Of a stretch of DNA of 64,000 nucleotides, positions 62,733 to 64,000 are shown in pieces. Position 1 is the stretch's first letter; every line of letters begins with the position of its first letter. The position numbers and the translations under genes are program-made. This DNA is from an uncultured Marinobacter sp. (lineage in GTDB: Bacteria; Pseudomonadota; Gammaproteobacteria; Pseudomonadales; Oleiphilaceae). The notes beneath the pieces were generated by a model that was not told where the DNA came from, ran no database searches, and saw nothing but the letters and a program-made list of their open reading frames with translations. The stretch lies in the NCBI RefSeq assembly GCF_947259545.1, contig NZ_CAMYMK010000009.1, positions 248,001-312,000 on the forward strand, written 5' to 3'.

Positions 62733-63578
62733 ATGGAACTGCTATCCACCAACGTTTGTTTCGAGGGTGAACACCGTCGTTACCGTCATACCTCGGCAGC
62801 CCTGGGCTGTACCATGGAGTTTGCCGTTTACCTGCCGCCGCTGGCGGTTGGTCGCAATCCGCGCCCGGTTCCCGCGCTCTACTGGCTTTCCGGGCTGACC
62901 TGTAACGACCAGAATTTCATGCAGAAAGCGGGGGCACAGAGACAGGCGGCCAAACTGGGCATGGCCATTGTGTGCCCGGATACCAGCCCGCGTGGGCTCG
63001 GTCTTCCGGGTGAGGACGACAGCTACGACTTCGGCACCGGTGCCGGTTTTTACATCAACGCAACGGAACAGCCTTGGGCTCCGCATTACCGGATGTATGA
63101 CTATGTCGTGAAAGAGCTGCCGCAACTGGTGGAAGGCCAGCTTCCGGTGACTGACAAGCGCGCGATAAGCGGCCATTCCATGGGTGGTCACGGGGCTCTG
63201 ATCTCTGCCCTGAAGAATCCGGGGCGATATGCGTCGGTATCAGCGTTTGCACCCATCTCCAATCCCAGCGAGTGTCCCTGGGGACAAAAGGCGTTCACCG
63301 GTTATCTGGGTGCCGATAAGAGCCACTGGGAAGAATGGGATGCAACGCTATTGATCCCGACCGCACGGGAACGACTGCCCCTGCTGATAGATCAGGGCAC
63401 GTCCGACGAGTTTCTGGACAGTCAGCTGAACCCGGATGTATTGGCCGATGCCTGCGAGAAAATGCATCATCACATCAACCTGAGGATGCACCGGGGCTAC
63501 GATCACAGCTACTTCTTCATCGCCTCGTTTATTGACGATCACTTGAATTATCATGCCGAGGCTCTGGGGCTGAGGTAG
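62733..63578 (+). CDS. fghA: S-formylglutathione hydrolase
   Basis: A 281-residue esterase-fold enzyme with the FghA features [28 protein letters not shown], the nucleophile in [11 protein letters not shown] (near residue 148), and [17 protein letters not shown] at the end holding the catalytic histidine. It hydrolyses S-formylglutathione to formate and glutathione, the second step of glutathione-dependent formaldehyde detoxification. The partner dehydrogenase gene (adhC) is not adjacent, so it must lie elsewhere. Confidence 0.95.
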   Translation: MELLSTNVCFEGEHRRYRHTSAALGCTMEFAVYLPPLAVGRNPRPVPALYWLSGLTCNDQNFMQKAGAQRQAAKLGMAIVCPDTSPRGLGLPGEDDSYDFGTGAGFYINATEQPWAPHYRMYDYVVKELPQLVEGQLPVTDKRAISGHSMGGHGALISALKNPGRYASVSAFAPISNPSECPWGQKAFTGYLGADKSHWEEWDATLLIPTARERLPLLIDQGTSDEFLDSQLNPDVLADACEKMHHHINLRMHRGYDHSYFFIASFIDDHLNYHAEALGLR

Positions 63579-63587
63579 GGGACGGTT

Positions 63588-64000
63588 TCAGCGCAAGTCC
63601 CAGATCAGGCTGAAATCCATGGAGGGCATGATTTCGGGTTGTTCCACTGCCCGAATATTGAATTCCAGCAGGCTGCAGTCCCGTTCAAACGTTCCACTGT
63701 ACCGGTTGCCCTTCGGGCTGATGATGGCCCTTACGAAGGGGCCCAGGTGGCGGATAGGGCGTTGGGTCACAACGCCAACCTCACTATTGGCCAGCCGCAC
63801 CAGGGTGCCGGGCGGGTAATCTGTCAGCACTGTCAGTAATGCCCTTGGAATGGCCGGGCGTAGCTGGCCGTCAGTCAGGCTGGCGACCAGTTTTCTGGCG
63901 TCGATAATGTTCATCCGTTCGCGGTAGGCCCGTTTGGTGATCATGGCGACATAGCGTTCAGCCAGGGCGAGAATTTCCGCTTCCGGCCTTATTTCAGTAC
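63588..64000 (-). CDS. HD-GYP-like phosphodiesterase, C-terminal part (5' end outside window)
   Basis: The minus-strand frame is open to the window edge and lacks its start. The visible 137 residues begin TEIRPEAEILALAERYVAMITKRAYRERM, which matches the end of the HD-GYP domain (normally ILAVADRYDAMTSDRPYR). They continue into a small C-terminal beta domain (LTVLTDYPPGTLVRLANSEVGVVTQRPIRHLGPFVRAII). It may degrade cyclic di-GMP, but the catalytic HD and GYP motifs are outside, so this stays tentative. It converges on fghA, 9 bases apart. Confidence 0.65.
   Translation of the reverse strand, partial: TEIRPEAEILALAERYVAMITKRAYRERMNIIDARKLVASLTDGQLRPAIPRALLTVLTDYPPGTLVRLANSEVGVVTQRPIRHLGPFVRAIISPKGNRYSGTFERDCSLLEFNIRAVEQPEIMPSMDFSLIWDLR

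Overview
The window reads as chromosomal DNA of a marine, halotolerant gammaproteobacterium, most likely Marinobacter or a close relative. The pointers are the ectA/ectB/ask_ect compatible-solute genes, a WS/DGAT wax ester synthase very like the Marinobacter enzymes, a complete assimilatory nitrate locus with NasS/NasT control, several diguanylate-cyclase-type regulators and the even, moderately high GC content. It is gene-dense (about 61 protein genes, the first and last cut by the window edges). I see no rRNA, tRNA, CRISPR, prophage or transposase gene.

Layout. 1-4.1 kb: end of a flavin disulfide oxidoreductase, a radical SAM enzyme, a sodium:solute symporter and a phosphoesterase. 4.2-8.8 kb: ectA, ectB and the ectoine-type aspartokinase (ectC is not in its expected place), then a group-2 sigma factor. 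8.8-23.4 kb: housekeeping and signalling genes (pdxH, a phosphopantetheinyl transferase, tag, an AsmA-like DUF748 protein, yfbR, a band-7/NfeD pair, a diguanylate cyclase, an AraC regulator). 23.5-24.9 kb: wax ester synthase. 25.0-38.2 kb: nitrate assimilation, in three transcription units: nasA (+), nrtA-nrtB-ATPase (-), and FAD oxidoreductase-nirB-nirD (-), plus the regulators nasT-nasS. 38.2-48.9 kb: SprT-like protein, orphan hcp, a Fur-box-preceded exbB-exbD-exbD-tonB operon, a GGDEF sensor, a lytic transglycosylase and an amidase. 48.9-54.4 kb: an ECF sigma/anti-sigma pair divergent from a DUF4331-lipoprotein-TPR-HupE operon. 54.4-64 kb: HDOD-GAF protein, metNIQ, peroxiredoxin, alanine symporter, hydrolase, CBS protein, S-formylglutathione hydrolase and the end of an HD-GYP-like protein.

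Two things stand out beyond the genes. First, each of the three nitrate units is preceded by the same arrangement: a sigma-54 promoter, a small GGC-hexaloop-GCC hairpin whose loop has A at position 1 and G at position 4, and an intrinsic terminator that shares its 5' arm with that hairpin. This is what an ANTAR antiterminator such as NasT would be expected to act on. Second, seven long intergenic inverted repeats (arms about 23-27 bp, each with a different arm sequence) surround a small set of conserved cores. Three of them lie inside operons (nirB/nirD, nrtB/ATPase, metI/metQ). They look like one repeat family in which the arms covary freely while the loop is kept, and I cannot assign them to a named element.

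The ECF sigma-DUF4331-HupE cluster, with a shared TGCATC-N17-CGT promoter pattern on both sides, is the best candidate for an uncharacterised protein system.
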